64,000 nt of DNA from DAONFI01 sp035403485 (GCA_964536835.1 CAZIAZ010000004.1:19558-83557); one strand, 5' to 3'. Positions 16,374 to 25,351 are shown, numbered from the stretch's first letter. A program made the numbers and translations. Notes: generated from the sequence alone by a model not told the origin.

Positions 16374-17872
16374 CGCAGGCTCCTGGTGATTGTTTCAACC
16401 GCCTGCGTGGTTTTGGCATTGCCCGCGAATCGCAGCAGATACCAGTCAACGAGGGCCATCACATCCGGCTCGGTTGTCGGGCGGGCGAGTTGCACTTCGA
16501 GCAACGCCGGTATGGCAGCCGGGTCGTTGAACTTCGCCAGCAGCATGGCTGCATAAGCCTTGGTGTCCGGATACGGACTTTTGAGACATGGCTTGGCCAT
16601 GGCGGCGACGTTTCTATTCGGAGTCGCATAAAGCGCAACGATGGCAAGCTGTTTGAGCGGGTCGTTGTCGGGACGGCTGAATATTTCAGCCAGCACCTTG
16701 TCGGCAGCCGGCCGTTGCATGTCGCCGAGCACGCTTATGCCGGTAGCCAACAGCGTGTGCATCGGCGTTATGCGGGTGCTCGAAAGCTCACGCGACTGTA
16801 TATAGTTCGCCAGCGGCGCGATGTAAAAATCGACGTTGCGTTTGTCAGCCAGGTCGCTTTCGATACGGTTGTATACATACTCGACTATAATCGGATGGCC
16901 CAAACTCAGCAGTTTCTGCAGATAAACGCCGGCACTCGACGCATTGCTCCTGCGAGCCAGCTCGAATCTCGCCATATCGCCGACGATGTCATTTCGGCTG
17001 GACAGCTCGGTGAGCTGTTTGGTCGAATCGTCGCGCGACGCCAGCATTCGCATGATGTTGATGCTGAGGCTGAGATTCCGGCTGAGTTTGATTGCGTCGC
17101 AGAGCAGGTCGGCTGCGTTCGGGGCCATGGCATCGATAGCCATGAATCCGCGTATCTGCACCGGCAGCATGTCGTAGGAATTCGCTGCGTATTGAGCCAC
17201 CGGCATGGCAGCCAGGATTTTTTCCCGCCGAATCTGGTTGAGCATGCTGATGATGAGTTCCGGCTGGGTCTGCTTGTCCAGCAGTATGCCGCGCAGATAC
17301 TGAACCTGCGCATTGTCGCCGTGAGCCAGCAACGTCATGGATGCGAACGTGGATACGTCCGTCATGCCGGACTTGACAAGGTGTTCGAGAAGCGGCTTGA
17401 CCGCGGCGAACTGACCGCGGCTGGCTAGCGCGTTGGCTGCGACGACCTGAAGGTTGACGTCATCCATGTTAGCCACCTGCGCAAGTTCCTGGTCGGTGAG
17501 TTCGCTCATTTTCAAGAGTTGGCTGAGCGCTTCGCCGCGGACGCGCATCGCCGGGTCGTGGAAGAGTCTATCACGCAACAGGGGCACAGCCTGCCGGCCG
17601 GCAAGCCTGGACACCAGCCCCGTCGCCAACAGCCGTACGCGGTCATCTTCATTCCGCATGAGCTTGGTAAAAACCGGCAGCAGTGAAATGTCTTCCGTCG
17701 TACTCAGCCGGTCAAGCAGCAACGCCATCTCTTTCCTGTCATTCAGGCCGGCCTGGAGAGATTTGACCGCTTCGTCGCATGAAACCTGCGGCACCTGCCC
17801 GAAAACTGTGATAAAAGACGTCGTAACCATCGCTGCCAGCGCAACGAAGAATTGTAATTTAAATTGCTTCAT
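16370..17872 (-). CDS. Secreted HEAT-repeat protein
   Basis: A 500-residue protein with an N-terminal signal peptide (about 1-25) and, from about 45 to the end, repeated helical pairs of the HEAT type, for example RVRLLATGLVSRLAGRQAV and VAANALASRGQFAAV. Such proteins act as binding scaffolds; a periplasmic or cell-surface location is inferred. AGAGGAA lies a few bases before the start. It follows moxR by 104 bases and is coupled to a small membrane protein and a lipoprotein, hinting at an envelope assembly in which MoxR may act as chaperone. The opposite strand has a long open frame, which is only a mirror of this gene. Confidence 0.8.
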   Translation of the reverse strand: MKQFKLQFFVALAAMVTTSFITVFGQVPQVSCDEAVKSLQAGLNDRKEMALLLDRLSTTEDISLLPVFTKLMRNEDDRVRLLATGLVSRLAGRQAVPLLRDRLFHDPAMRVRGEALSQLLKMSELTDQELAQVANMDDVNLQVVAANALASRGQFAAVKPLLEHLVKSGMTDVSTFASMTLLAHGDNAQVQYLRGILLDKQTQPELIISMLNQIRREKILAAMPVAQYAANSYDMLPVQIRGFMAIDAMAPNAADLLCDAIKLSRNLSLSINIMRMLASRDDSTKQLTELSSRNDIVGDMARFELARRSNASSAGVYLQKLLSLGHPIIVEYVYNRIESDLADKRNVDFYIAPLANYIQSRELSSTRITPMHTLLATGISVLGDMQRPAADKVLAEIFSRPDNDPLKQLAIVALYATPNRNVAAMAKPCLKSPYPDTKAYAAMLLAKFNDPAAIPALLEVQLARPTTEPDVMALVDWYLLRFAGNAKTTQAVETITRSLR

Positions 17873-17976
17873 ATTTTTCCTCTATTTACTCATTCATCGC
17901 TATATTCTGTTCTGAAAAAACCTGACAGTCAGTCCGCCATATTATGCAAAAGACTGCTGCAGGCGTTCAATAATCA

Positions 17977-18990
17977 TCAATAATCTTCCGGCCCGGGTTC
18001 GGGCGTGTCTTTGACGAGCATCTGGATGATTGCGTCGGTATTAAGGCCTTCCGCCTCGCCAGAAAAATTCATCATGAGTCTGTGCCGCAGAACGGCGGCA
18101 GCGGCGGAGCGGATATCGTCGCAGTCGACTGCGTATCTGCCGGCCAGGAGCGCCCTTGCCTTGGCGGCTAACACGAGGTATTGGCCGGCTCGCGGGCCTG
18201 CGCCCCATGACAGGTAGTCCCTGATGAATTGCGGCGCGGTTTCATCCGCAGGCCGCGTCGCGCGAACCAGCTTTACCGCATAATTCACCACGTGCTCACT
18301 AACCGGAATCCGGCGTAATACGCCCTGAAGTTCAACTATATCACCCGCGGAAATCACCGGCGAAACATCCTGCACATCGCGGGAAGTGGTTACGGAAATT
18401 ATTTTGCGTTCCTCTTCCAGCGAAGGATAATCGACCTTGACCATGAACATGAAACGGTCAAGCTGCGCTTCGGGCAGCGGGTACGTGCCTTCCTGTTCGA
18501 TGGGGTTCTGCGTAGCGAGCACGAAGAACGGCTTGGGCAGTTCGTGCGTCGTGCCGCCTGCGGTTACGTGGTGCTCCTGCATAGCCTGCAGAAGGGCAGC
18601 CTGCGTTTTTGGCGGCGTACGGTTGATTTCGTCGGCAAGGACGATGTTCGCAAACACGGGGCCGCGGACGAAGCGGAATTCCCGCCGGCCAGTCGAACGG
18701 TCTTCCTCTATCACGTCCGTGCCGGTTATGTCGCCGGGCATGAGGTCGGGCGTGAACTGAATGCGGCTGAACGACAGTTCCATGACGCGGGCGAGCGTGG
18801 ATATCATCAGCGTTTTCGCAAGGCCCGGCACGCCCATGAGCAGACAGTGGCCGCCGCAGAGCATGGACGTCAAAAGAAGTTCCGTCGCCTGCGATTGGCC
18901 GACAATGACCTTGTCAAGCTCGACGAATATCTTTTTGCGCAGTTCGTCGAATCGCTCTATGATTTTGATGTCGTTTGAAGTTTCGCTCAT
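17977..18990 (-). CDS. MoxR-family AAA+ ATPase
   Basis: A 337-residue AAA+ protein of the MoxR group, chaperone-like ATPases that help assemble or activate other complexes. Walker A is MGVPGLAKT near residue 47, Walker B IVLADEINR near 107, and the sensor region ATQNPIEQEGTYPLPEAQ near 150; the C-terminal lid has LSWGAGPRAGQ. The start at 18990 has GAGGAAACC directly before it; the upstream ATG at 19011 does not. MoxR is usually followed by a DUF58 gene, but here by the HEAT-repeat gene. It lies 8 bases after proB on the same strand. Confidence 0.9.
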   Translation of the reverse strand: MSETSNDIKIIERFDELRKKIFVELDKVIVGQSQATELLLTSMLCGGHCLLMGVPGLAKTLMISTLARVMELSFSRIQFTPDLMPGDITGTDVIEEDRSTGRREFRFVRGPVFANIVLADEINRTPPKTQAALLQAMQEHHVTAGGTTHELPKPFFVLATQNPIEQEGTYPLPEAQLDRFMFMVKVDYPSLEEERKIISVTTSRDVQDVSPVISAGDIVELQGVLRRIPVSEHVVNYAVKLVRATRPADETAPQFIRDYLSWGAGPRAGQYLVLAAKARALLAGRYAVDCDDIRSAAAAVLRHRLMMNFSGEAEGLNTDAIIQMLVKDTPEPGPEDY

Positions 18991-18997
18991 GGTTTCC

Positions 18998-20113
18998 TCA
19001 CTTGTAGACAATCATGTTATCGCGATGAATCGCCTCGTCGTAGGGTTTGTCGCCGAGTACAGTTGCTATTTCCGACGTTTTAAGGCCTTTGATGCGTGTC
19101 AGCGATTCGGCGTCGTAATTGCAAAGGCCGCGGGCTACGCGGTTGCCGCGGGTATCCGTCACAACTACCGTAGCGCCTTTGCCGAAATTGCCGGCTACAT
19201 CGACTATGCCGGACGGCAGAAGGCTTTTGCCCCGTTCCCGCAACGCCTTAACCGCGCCGTCGTCCACGATTATTCTGCCGGCAAGCCTGGCAGCCTGGCC
19301 TATCCAGAGATATTTGCTCCCGATTCGTTTTTTCGCCGGCACAAAAACCGTGCCGATGTGTTCGCCGTCGGCTAACCGCAGAAGGATATTTTCCGTTCGG
19401 CCGGCTGCAATCACCGCCAGGCCGCCTGCACGGGCAACCATGCCGGCTGCCGTGAGTTTGGTAACCATGCCGCCAGTGCCGTGGGAACTTCTGGTCGTTT
19501 CGGCCAGGCTCATGGTTTCTTCGTCGACCTTCTGTATCACGTCGATGATTCGGCCGGCTTTCATTACGCCGGCAACGTTGGTCATGAGCACAAGCACATC
19601 CGCCGCAAGCAGATTGGCCACGTGCGCCGCCAGAACGTCATTTTCGCCAAACCGGATTTCATCGACGGCGACAGTATCATTCTCGTTGATGATGGCAACC
19701 GCGTTGTAGTCATTCAGCGTAAGCAGTGTGTTGCGTATGTTCAGATATCGCGTGCGGTCTTCAAAACCGTCGCGCGTCACGAGTATCTGCGCGACTCTCA
19801 TCGAATGTTTGGCGAAAACGTCGTGAAAAATCCGCATGAGCTGGCCTTGGCCAATCGCAGCCAATGCCTGCAAATGCGATACGCCTATCGGCCGTGAATC
19901 CAGGCCCATGTCGGCCATGCCCGTGCCGATAGCTCCGCTGACGACAAGCGACACCCCTATGCCGCGCGAGTTTAACTCCGCAATCTGGCCAGCCAGCGAG
20001 TCGATGAACTCGCGGTCCGGCCGATGGTCTTTCCCGCACAGCGTGTTCGTGCCGATTTTCACGACAAACCGCCGTGCCTGTCGAAGCAACTGTGATGGAG
20101 GTGTAGGATTCAT
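18998..20113 (-). CDS. proB: Glutamate 5-kinase
   Basis: 371 residues, the full length of bacterial enzymes with a PUA domain. It phosphorylates glutamate in the first step of proline synthesis. The amino-acid-kinase domain (about 1-260) shows FVVKIGTNTLCG, SGAIGTGMADMGL and INENDTVAVDEIRFGENDVL; the PUA domain (about 275-365) follows. The start at 20113 lies just after the waaA stop and has GGAATG nearby. No proA is in the window. Confidence 0.93.
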   Translation of the reverse strand: MNPTPPSQLLRQARRFVVKIGTNTLCGKDHRPDREFIDSLAGQIAELNSRGIGVSLVVSGAIGTGMADMGLDSRPIGVSHLQALAAIGQGQLMRIFHDVFAKHSMRVAQILVTRDGFEDRTRYLNIRNTLLTLNDYNAVAIINENDTVAVDEIRFGENDVLAAHVANLLAADVLVLMTNVAGVMKAGRIIDVIQKVDEETMSLAETTRSSHGTGGMVTKLTAAGMVARAGGLAVIAAGRTENILLRLADGEHIGTVFVPAKKRIGSKYLWIGQAARLAGRIIVDDGAVKALRERGKSLLPSGIVDVAGNFGKGATVVVTDTRGNRVARGLCNYDAESLTRIKGLKTSEIATVLGDKPYDEAIHRDNMIVYK

Positions 20114-20117
20114 TTTA

Positions 20118-21452
20118 TCATTCCAGTTCGTCGGTGGCGATATCGCCAGCCAAAACGGCCGGCACACGGTGAAGTACGTGGCAGACAAGCTCGACATTGC
20201 GTTTTGTCGCACCCTGTTGCGAACGGATGTATCTCTGCGTCTCGGCGGCTGCCTTCGCAGTTGCCGCACCGTCAGCCAGCCAGCCTGCGACGCACTGTCT
20301 CAACGCATCGCCATTCGCCACCCTCACACAGCCGTGCCGCACAAGGTCGTCAGCCTGCGGAAAATTGAACGTATGCGGGCCGAAACATACAGGTTTGCCC
20401 AACGCCGCCGCTTCTATCATGTCTGAACCGCCCATGTGCACCAGCGAACGGCCGACGAATATCATGTCAGACAAACCGTAAAATTTGCGAAGTTCGCCCA
20501 TGGTGTCACCCAGAATAACGGCGCGCTGCGGAAGGTTTTGCAGCTGCGTGGCATGGGTGTTGTGTCCGCTGCGACGGATACAGGGGAAACCGGCTTTGGT
20601 TATCAGGCGGGCCACTTCGTCGAACCGCTCCGGCTTGCGGGGGACAATCAGCAGCGTCAGTTCTCCGCCTGTAATTTTTTTGCCAAGTGCCTCGAGCAGG
20701 ATTTGTTCCTCACCCGGGCCCGTACCGCCTGCGACCAGCAGTTTGCCGGCTCGCGTGTCCAAGGCAAGCTGCGAGGCGATGATTTCCTGGCCAGGAACGC
20801 TGTCGGCAACCTGAATCGTGTCATATTTCAACATGCCCGTCAGATGCACTTTCGACGGTTCTCCGCCAAGCTCAATGAATTTGTGGCCGTAAATTTCATC
20901 CTGCACGCCGATAGCCGTCAGCCGGTTAAACAACGCTGCGGCAAGCAGGCCCAGCTTTTTGTATCTCGGATAACCCTTGTTTGGGCTCATGCGGCCATTT
21001 ACGACGACGGCTGGTATTTTTCTGCGGTTGCATTCAGCCAGAAAATTCGGCCAGATTTCACCTTCCATGAGAATCACGAGGGCCGGCTGCGTACGACGAA
21101 TTGCGCGGCGGACTGCCCATGTAAAATCCAGCGGCCACTGGAATACCGTCAAAAATGGCGAATATGCCTTCTCCGCCGCCGCCATGCCGGTGTCGGTCGT
21201 CGACGATATTACCACGCGATAATCCGGCAGTTGCGATTGCAATTCCGCCACAAGCGTGCGGGATGCGTTGATTTCACCGAGGCTTACGCCGTGCAGCCAG
21301 ATGACCGGCTGAAGGCCGTGACGCTCAGGCGTTCGGCCAAAACGCTGTAACCAGTTATGCCGGTATCGGCCATATCTGAACATCCGGAAAAGCAGAAACG
21401 GCCCGGCCGCCAACAATGCGAAAAAATAAATTATATCTAAAATCACGCCCAT
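20118..21452 (-). CDS. waaA: 3-deoxy-D-manno-octulosonic acid (Kdo) transferase
   Basis: A 444-residue inner-membrane-associated glycosyltransferase that adds Kdo from CMP-Kdo to lipid A precursor. An N-terminal hydrophobic anchor (about 5-25) is followed by the GT30 pattern WLHGVSLGEINASRTLV near 52 and ILMEGEIWPNFLAECN near 125, and by the C-terminal VGRSLVHMGGSDMIEAAALG near 333. With lpxA elsewhere in the window it supports a lipopolysaccharide-type outer membrane. It heads the waaA-proB-moxR group. Confidence 0.93.
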   Translation of the reverse strand: MGVILDIIYFFALLAAGPFLLFRMFRYGRYRHNWLQRFGRTPERHGLQPVIWLHGVSLGEINASRTLVAELQSQLPDYRVVISSTTDTGMAAAEKAYSPFLTVFQWPLDFTWAVRRAIRRTQPALVILMEGEIWPNFLAECNRRKIPAVVVNGRMSPNKGYPRYKKLGLLAAALFNRLTAIGVQDEIYGHKFIELGGEPSKVHLTGMLKYDTIQVADSVPGQEIIASQLALDTRAGKLLVAGGTGPGEEQILLEALGKKITGGELTLLIVPRKPERFDEVARLITKAGFPCIRRSGHNTHATQLQNLPQRAVILGDTMGELRKFYGLSDMIFVGRSLVHMGGSDMIEAAALGKPVCFGPHTFNFPQADDLVRHGCVRVANGDALRQCVAGWLADGAATAKAAAETQRYIRSQQGATKRNVELVCHVLHRVPAVLAGDIATDELE

Positions 21453-21471
21453 TTTTCATCAAATCCAAAAG

Positions 21472-21583
21472 CTGCAACTGTCATTCATTTAAAAACTTTT
21501 TATATCGCCATTACGCATGGCTGCCAGCGTAGTCGGTAAGGCAAAATATCTGCAACTGTCATTTAAAACCTTTTATGTCGCCC
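21472..21583. repeat. Duplicated 3-prime end of the mazG-like gene
   Basis: 21550-21583 holds the last codons and stop of the mazG-like gene plus CTGCAACTGTCA. 21472-21509 repeats this with a few changes and a 4-base insertion. The two copies are 78 bases apart in direct orientation. Confidence 0.75.
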
Positions 21584-21831
21584 TTGGTGTATTTTTCGAG
21601 GGCTTTTGCAAGGTCGACATTGTTGATATTCGCCAGCGTGCACAGCCATGCGAAAACGTCGGCAAATTCCTCTTCCCTGTTAGCCTGGTCGTTGCCGGCC
21701 AACGCGGTAGCCAATTCGCCCACTTCCTCTATAAACCACATGAACGTCCCCGGCGTACCGCGTTTCGAGTCGGTCGGGTAGTATTTATCCTTTATAAAAT
21801 CCTGAAATTCCTTTACCGATATCGTCATCAT
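21559..21831 (-). CDS. MazG-like nucleotide pyrophosphohydrolase
   Basis: A 90-residue all-alpha NTP pyrophosphatase. The metal-binding pattern is visible as IEEVGELATAL (about 29-39) and REEEFADVFAWL (about 52-63). Single-domain MazG-type enzymes cleave non-canonical or excess NTPs to NMP and pyrophosphate. Two adjacent ATGs occur at the start. The end of the gene is duplicated downstream. Confidence 0.85.
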   Translation of the reverse strand: MMTISVKEFQDFIKDKYYPTDSKRGTPGTFMWFIEEVGELATALAGNDQANREEEFADVFAWLCTLANINNVDLAKALEKYTKGDIKGFK

Positions 21832-21882
21832 ATCATCCTTTGTTTAAACCCCATATTTTCGCTATTTTGACTCAATAGTCAA

Positions 21883-21910
21883 TTGACTCTTCCAATTTAC
21901 TGCCTAAACT
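21883..21910 (+). promoter_or_regulatory. Leaderless promoter of the thiF-like gene, with palindromic operator
   Basis: TTGACT (21883-21888), 16 bases, TAAACT (21905-21910), then 7 bases and the ATG at 21918. The perfect palindrome AGTCAATTGACT (21877-21888) covers the -35 and is a likely repressor site. Confidence 0.55.
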
Positions 21911-21917
21911 GTAACTT

Positions 21918-22697
21918 ATGCATGAGTCGGACATATATTCGCGTCAGATGTTATTCAGCCGCATCGGCCGGGCTGGCCAGGATAGGCTCGCCTGCGCCAG
22001 GGTGGCTATGGTGGGGATGGGCGGCCTGGGCTCATGGGGGGCTGAGTTGCTGGCACGTTGCGGAGTCGGTTATCTGCGTCTGATAGATTGCGATGTGGTG
22101 GAATATTCCAACCTGGCCAGACAGGCGATGTATACCCGTCGCGATGCCGATGAAAATATTCCAAAAGTGACCGCCGCCGCGAAACGGCTAACCGAAATAA
22201 ATCCATCCTGTACGGTTGAGCCGGTAATGGCGCGCCTCGACGCCGCAAACGCCGGAACGCTTTTGAGCGCATTTGACGTGGTGCTGGATGCAACTGACGA
22301 CTGGCAAACGCGATTCGTCATCAATTCATGGTGCGTAGCCAATAATGTGCCGTGGGTATTCGGTGGCGTCGTCGCCTCAGTCGGCCAGGTCATGCCGATA
22401 ATGCCGCACCGTACAGCCTGTCTGGCATGTATTTACGATTCGCCGCCGGACAAACCACAGGAGCAGGCAAACAAAGCTTCAGCCGTCGGCGTCATCGGGC
22501 CGGCAGTGGCGGCTGTCGCAGCCTTGCAGACGGCACAGGCTGTGCGCATAATTACAGGCGATAAAAACAATTCCACCTGCCTGTTTCATCTGGACTGCTG
22601 GGATTTGTCCACGCAGAAAATTGTTACGGAAAAACCTAATCCGCTCTGCCGCGTGTGCGGCGGACGGGGAGAGATGCAAAATGAATGTAAAAGATGA
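21918..22697 (+). CDS. ThiF/MoeB/HesA-family adenylyltransferase
   Basis: A 259-residue E1-like enzyme that adenylates the C-terminal glycine of a ubiquitin-like sulfur carrier. The nucleotide site VGMGGLGSWGAEL lies near residue 32, LIDCDVVEYSNLARQ near 56, and two CxxC pairs (CLACI near 162 and CRVCG near 246) bind zinc. It overlaps cysK by 17 bases. In other bacteria ThiF-like proteins with a cysteine synthase homologue serve carrier-protein-dependent cysteine synthesis, but no carrier gene is seen here; thiamin or molybdopterin work is an alternative. It lacks a ribosome binding site; see promoter. Confidence 0.85.
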   Translation: MHESDIYSRQMLFSRIGRAGQDRLACARVAMVGMGGLGSWGAELLARCGVGYLRLIDCDVVEYSNLARQAMYTRRDADENIPKVTAAAKRLTEINPSCTVEPVMARLDAANAGTLLSAFDVVLDATDDWQTRFVINSWCVANNVPWVFGGVVASVGQVMPIMPHRTACLACIYDSPPDKPQEQANKASAVGVIGPAVAAVAALQTAQAVRIITGDKNNSTCLFHLDCWDLSTQKIVTEKPNPLCRVCGGRGEMQNECKR

Positions 22698-23628
22698 TAT
22701 TACGTTGACAGTGGGAAACACCCCGCTGGTCAGAGTCCGAAAAACCATCCCGCAAACCGCCAACATTTTTGCGAAGATGGAGTGCATGAATCCTTTTTCG
22801 TCGGTCAAGGACAGGGTCGCAATTTCGATGGTCGACGCAGCTGAAAACGCCGGCCTTCTTGTTCGGGGCAAAGGCGTGATAATAGAACCCACCAGCGGCA
22901 ACACCGGCATAGGCCTCGCCATGGTCGCAGCCGCCCGCGGATACAAATGCATCCTGTCAATGCCGGAGTCCATGAGTATCGAACGGCGAAAAGTGCTCCG
23001 GGCGTTGGGCTGTGAGCTGATACTTACTCCAGCGGCGGAAGGCATGACAGGCGCGATTCGGGCGGCGGAGGAATTTGTAACCCAAAATCCGCAGGCTTAC
23101 ATGCCGCAGCAGTTCAACAATCCGGCTAACCCGCAGATACACCGGCTGACGACCGCGCCGGAAATATGGCGGGATACGGACGGCAAAGTCGACATATTCA
23201 TATCAAGCGTCGGCACGGGCGGCACGCTTACAGGCGTGGGTGAAGTGCTCAAGAAACACAATCCAGCCATAAAAGTCATAGCCGTCGAACCGGACGCCAG
23301 CCCCGTCATATCGCAGACCCTCATGGGCCAGACGCCTACCCCCGGGCCGCATATGCTCCAGGGCATCGGCGCAGGATTCATCCCCAAAGTACTTAACCTG
23401 AATATAATAGACGAAGTGATTCGCGTGAAAAACGAAGACGCCTTCGAATATGCCCGCAAGGCAGCCAGGGACGAGGCGCTTTTTGTGGGCATATCTTCCG
23501 GCGCAGCGTTGAAAGCCGCCGCAGTCCTGGCAGAACGCGAAGAAAACAGAGGCAAAAATATCGTCGCCATCATGCCCAGCTTCGGCGAACGATACCTCTC
23601 CAGCCCGCTTTTTGCGAATATCGATTGA
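22681..23628 (+). CDS. cysK: Cysteine synthase (O-acetylserine sulfhydrylase family)
   Basis: A 315-residue PLP enzyme. SSVKDRVA near residue 39 contains the PLP lysine, SGNTGIGLA near 68 binds substrate and phosphate, and SVGTGGTLTG near 172 binds the PLP phosphate. The ISSGAALKAA region near 282 is also typical. The start has GGGGAG about nine bases upstream, inside the thiF-like gene. The tight overlap suggests that sulfide or a protein thiocarboxylate from the neighbouring system is the sulfur donor. Confidence 0.9.
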   Translation: MNVKDDITLTVGNTPLVRVRKTIPQTANIFAKMECMNPFSSVKDRVAISMVDAAENAGLLVRGKGVIIEPTSGNTGIGLAMVAAARGYKCILSMPESMSIERRKVLRALGCELILTPAAEGMTGAIRAAEEFVTQNPQAYMPQQFNNPANPQIHRLTTAPEIWRDTDGKVDIFISSVGTGGTLTGVGEVLKKHNPAIKVIAVEPDASPVISQTLMGQTPTPGPHMLQGIGAGFIPKVLNLNIIDEVIRVKNEDAFEYARKAARDEALFVGISSGAALKAAAVLAEREENRGKNIVAIMPSFGERYLSSPLFANID

Positions 23629-23636
23629 ATGAAAAG

Positions 23637-24518
23637 ATGAAACAGCTTGTAGACTTGCATGTTCATTCGAATGAATCGGACGGCTCTTATTCGCCGGCGG
23701 ATGTGATTGATTTCGCCGTAAAAGCCGGCGTATCAGCCGTCGCGCTTACCGACCACGACACCATCGCCGGCCTTGCCGCCGCCGCTTGCAGAGCTGCCGA
23801 TTATCCGCAATTATCGTTCATTCCAGGCATAGAAATATCGGCTGAATATTCACCAGGGATAATGCACATCCTCGGACTCGGCGTAAATCCGACGGATGCC
23901 GGACTGAACGCCGTCGCATCGCGGCTGCGGGAGTCCCGCGCGAACAGGAATCCGCAAATAATCGAAAAACTTCGCAGCCTGGGAGTGGATATTTCATTCG
24001 ACGAGGTTTTGGAAGAATCACGCAAGGATGCCAGCCCCGACGCCGTGCTGGGCCGGCTGCATATTGCGATGGTGCTGGTGAAAAAAGGTTTTGCCAGAAA
24101 TATAGCAGACGCATTTGAGAAATTTTTGGGCAATCACGCTCCTGCGTATGTGCCCAAAGACCACCTCTTGCCGGCACAGGCTGTCGCGGCGATAAACAGC
24201 GCCGGCGGCACGGCGATACTTGCCCACCCGGTTCAACTCGAATGCGCCAACGAGTTGCAGTTGGAGACGCTTTTACGAAAGCTCATGCACGTCGGCCTTG
24301 GCGGCATGGAGTGCTACCACAGTTCGCACAACGACGTTCAGACGCGGACGTATCTGCGGCTGGCTCAAAAACTGGGGCTGATAATAACAGGCGGCTCGGA
24401 TTATCACGGGCTTGGCAAGCCCGACGTAGCCATAGGCCGCCCGCCCGTGCCGATGAGCATTGTCGGCGAAAAAAACATCATGCGATGGCGCGGACAAGCA
24501 GCCGGTCTTCCGGCGTAA
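23637..24518 (+). CDS. PHP-domain phosphoesterase, probably 3-prime,5-prime-nucleoside bisphosphate phosphatase
   Basis: 293 residues. Metal ligands of the PHP fold are visible in DLHVHSNESDGSYSP near the N-terminus, LTDHDTIAG near 35, GIEISAEY near 62, AHPVQ near 192 and GGSDYHG near 245. Proteins of this length and order, such as the RNase AM group, remove the 3-prime phosphate of nucleotide 3-prime,5-prime-bisphosphates. In a cysteine/sulfur neighbourhood, recycling of PAP is plausible. The ATG at 23637 is chosen; a TTG at 23625 overlapping the cysK stop is an alternative. Its 3-prime end overlaps the convergent next gene by 41 bases. Confidence 0.82.
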   Translation: MKQLVDLHVHSNESDGSYSPADVIDFAVKAGVSAVALTDHDTIAGLAAAACRAADYPQLSFIPGIEISAEYSPGIMHILGLGVNPTDAGLNAVASRLRESRANRNPQIIEKLRSLGVDISFDEVLEESRKDASPDAVLGRLHIAMVLVKKGFARNIADAFEKFLGNHAPAYVPKDHLLPAQAVAAINSAGGTAILAHPVQLECANELQLETLLRKLMHVGLGGMECYHSSHNDVQTRTYLRLAQKLGLIITGGSDYHGLGKPDVAIGRPPVPMSIVGEKNIMRWRGQAAGLPA

Positions 24519-25176
24519 GCGTTTTGGCGTTGCGGAAATAATCCCGCGCAGCCTCAGCCGGCGTTTTGACTATGTCGGACGTCTTCATGAACATCACGCC
24601 TTTTGCGTACAGCCGCGGTATCTGCAACTCGGCTGCGTCCCATCTGCCAGGCGACACGACGGCATCGGCGGCTAAGACGACGCTGAAACCCCTTGCGCGA
24701 AGGCCTATCAGAGTCAGCGTCATGCCGCTATCGACATTCGCGCCGCATGCGATGAATGTCACCCCGTGATAGCCTTCCAGCTCCGTAAACAGCCGCTCTG
24801 TCCTGGCGTGCATGAAGAGGTCGGGATTGCGTTTTTCGACAATCACCTGCCGGTACAGGTCAAATATGCCGTCCGGCAGATCAGTGCTGTTGCGTATGCC
24901 CAGGTCGATATACGGATGTTGCAGCGTCCGGGGCAGCTTTTGTTCGCCTGGAGTGGCTTCGACGCAGTGAGGTTTCGGGCCGAGCGGGCCAAGCTCGCCC
25001 TGGCGCACGCGCAGCACGCTGCTGAGTACAGGAATGTGGTGGTCCTCTGCCCAGTCGAAAAGCTTATAAATATTGTTACGGACTTCGCCGGCACGATGAG
25101 AATAAAAACTTCCGCCCGGCATAAAAAAGTCTCGTTGAGTTTCCATGTCCAGCAGTATCAATCGCTTTTCAAACAT
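24478..25176 (-). CDS. Isochorismatase-fold hydrolase lacking the usual catalytic cysteine
   Basis: 232 residues of the isochorismatase/cysteine-hydrolase fold. LLDMETQRDFF near residue 8 carries the catalytic aspartate and EKRNPDLF near 114 the lysine. The segment that normally holds the nucleophile reads GANVDSGMT, so Gly or Ser is found where nicotinamidase-type enzymes have Cys. Isochorismatases of the PhzD type also lack it. GGAGGTGA precedes the start perfectly. It converges on, and overlaps, the PHP gene. The substrate is unknown. Confidence 0.75.
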   Translation of the reverse strand: MFEKRLILLDMETQRDFFMPGGSFYSHRAGEVRNNIYKLFDWAEDHHIPVLSSVLRVRQGELGPLGPKPHCVEATPGEQKLPRTLQHPYIDLGIRNSTDLPDGIFDLYRQVIVEKRNPDLFMHARTERLFTELEGYHGVTFIACGANVDSGMTLTLIGLRARGFSVVLAADAVVSPGRWDAAELQIPRLYAKGVMFMKTSDIVKTPAEAARDYFRNAKTLTPEDRLLVRAIA

Positions 25177-25351
25177 TTTCTCACCTCCCTGCTCATAAGC
25201 CGGCATCGGCGGCTGATGGTGAGCCATTTTTTCCAATACATTATACGCCCTATAGTGAGGTAAGGTTTCGATAAAAGTTCAGCCTTTCTGCAAAAACTTT
25301 GTTTCGCCGGCAAAAACAGCTCCAAAAAAATGTAAAATTGCTATTTTTTAT

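Noticed and set aside
16352..17428. Long open frame (358 codons) on the plus strand opposite the HEAT-repeat gene
   Set aside because: It is the mirror of a GC-biased coding strand; it has no ribosome binding site, no family motif, and odd composition (His/Arg-rich).
20436..21350. 304-codon plus-strand frame opposite waaA, and similar frames at 40310-41167 and 55233-56030 (minus)
   Set aside because: Each lies fully antisense to a gene with unmistakable motifs; none has a start site or recognisable domain.
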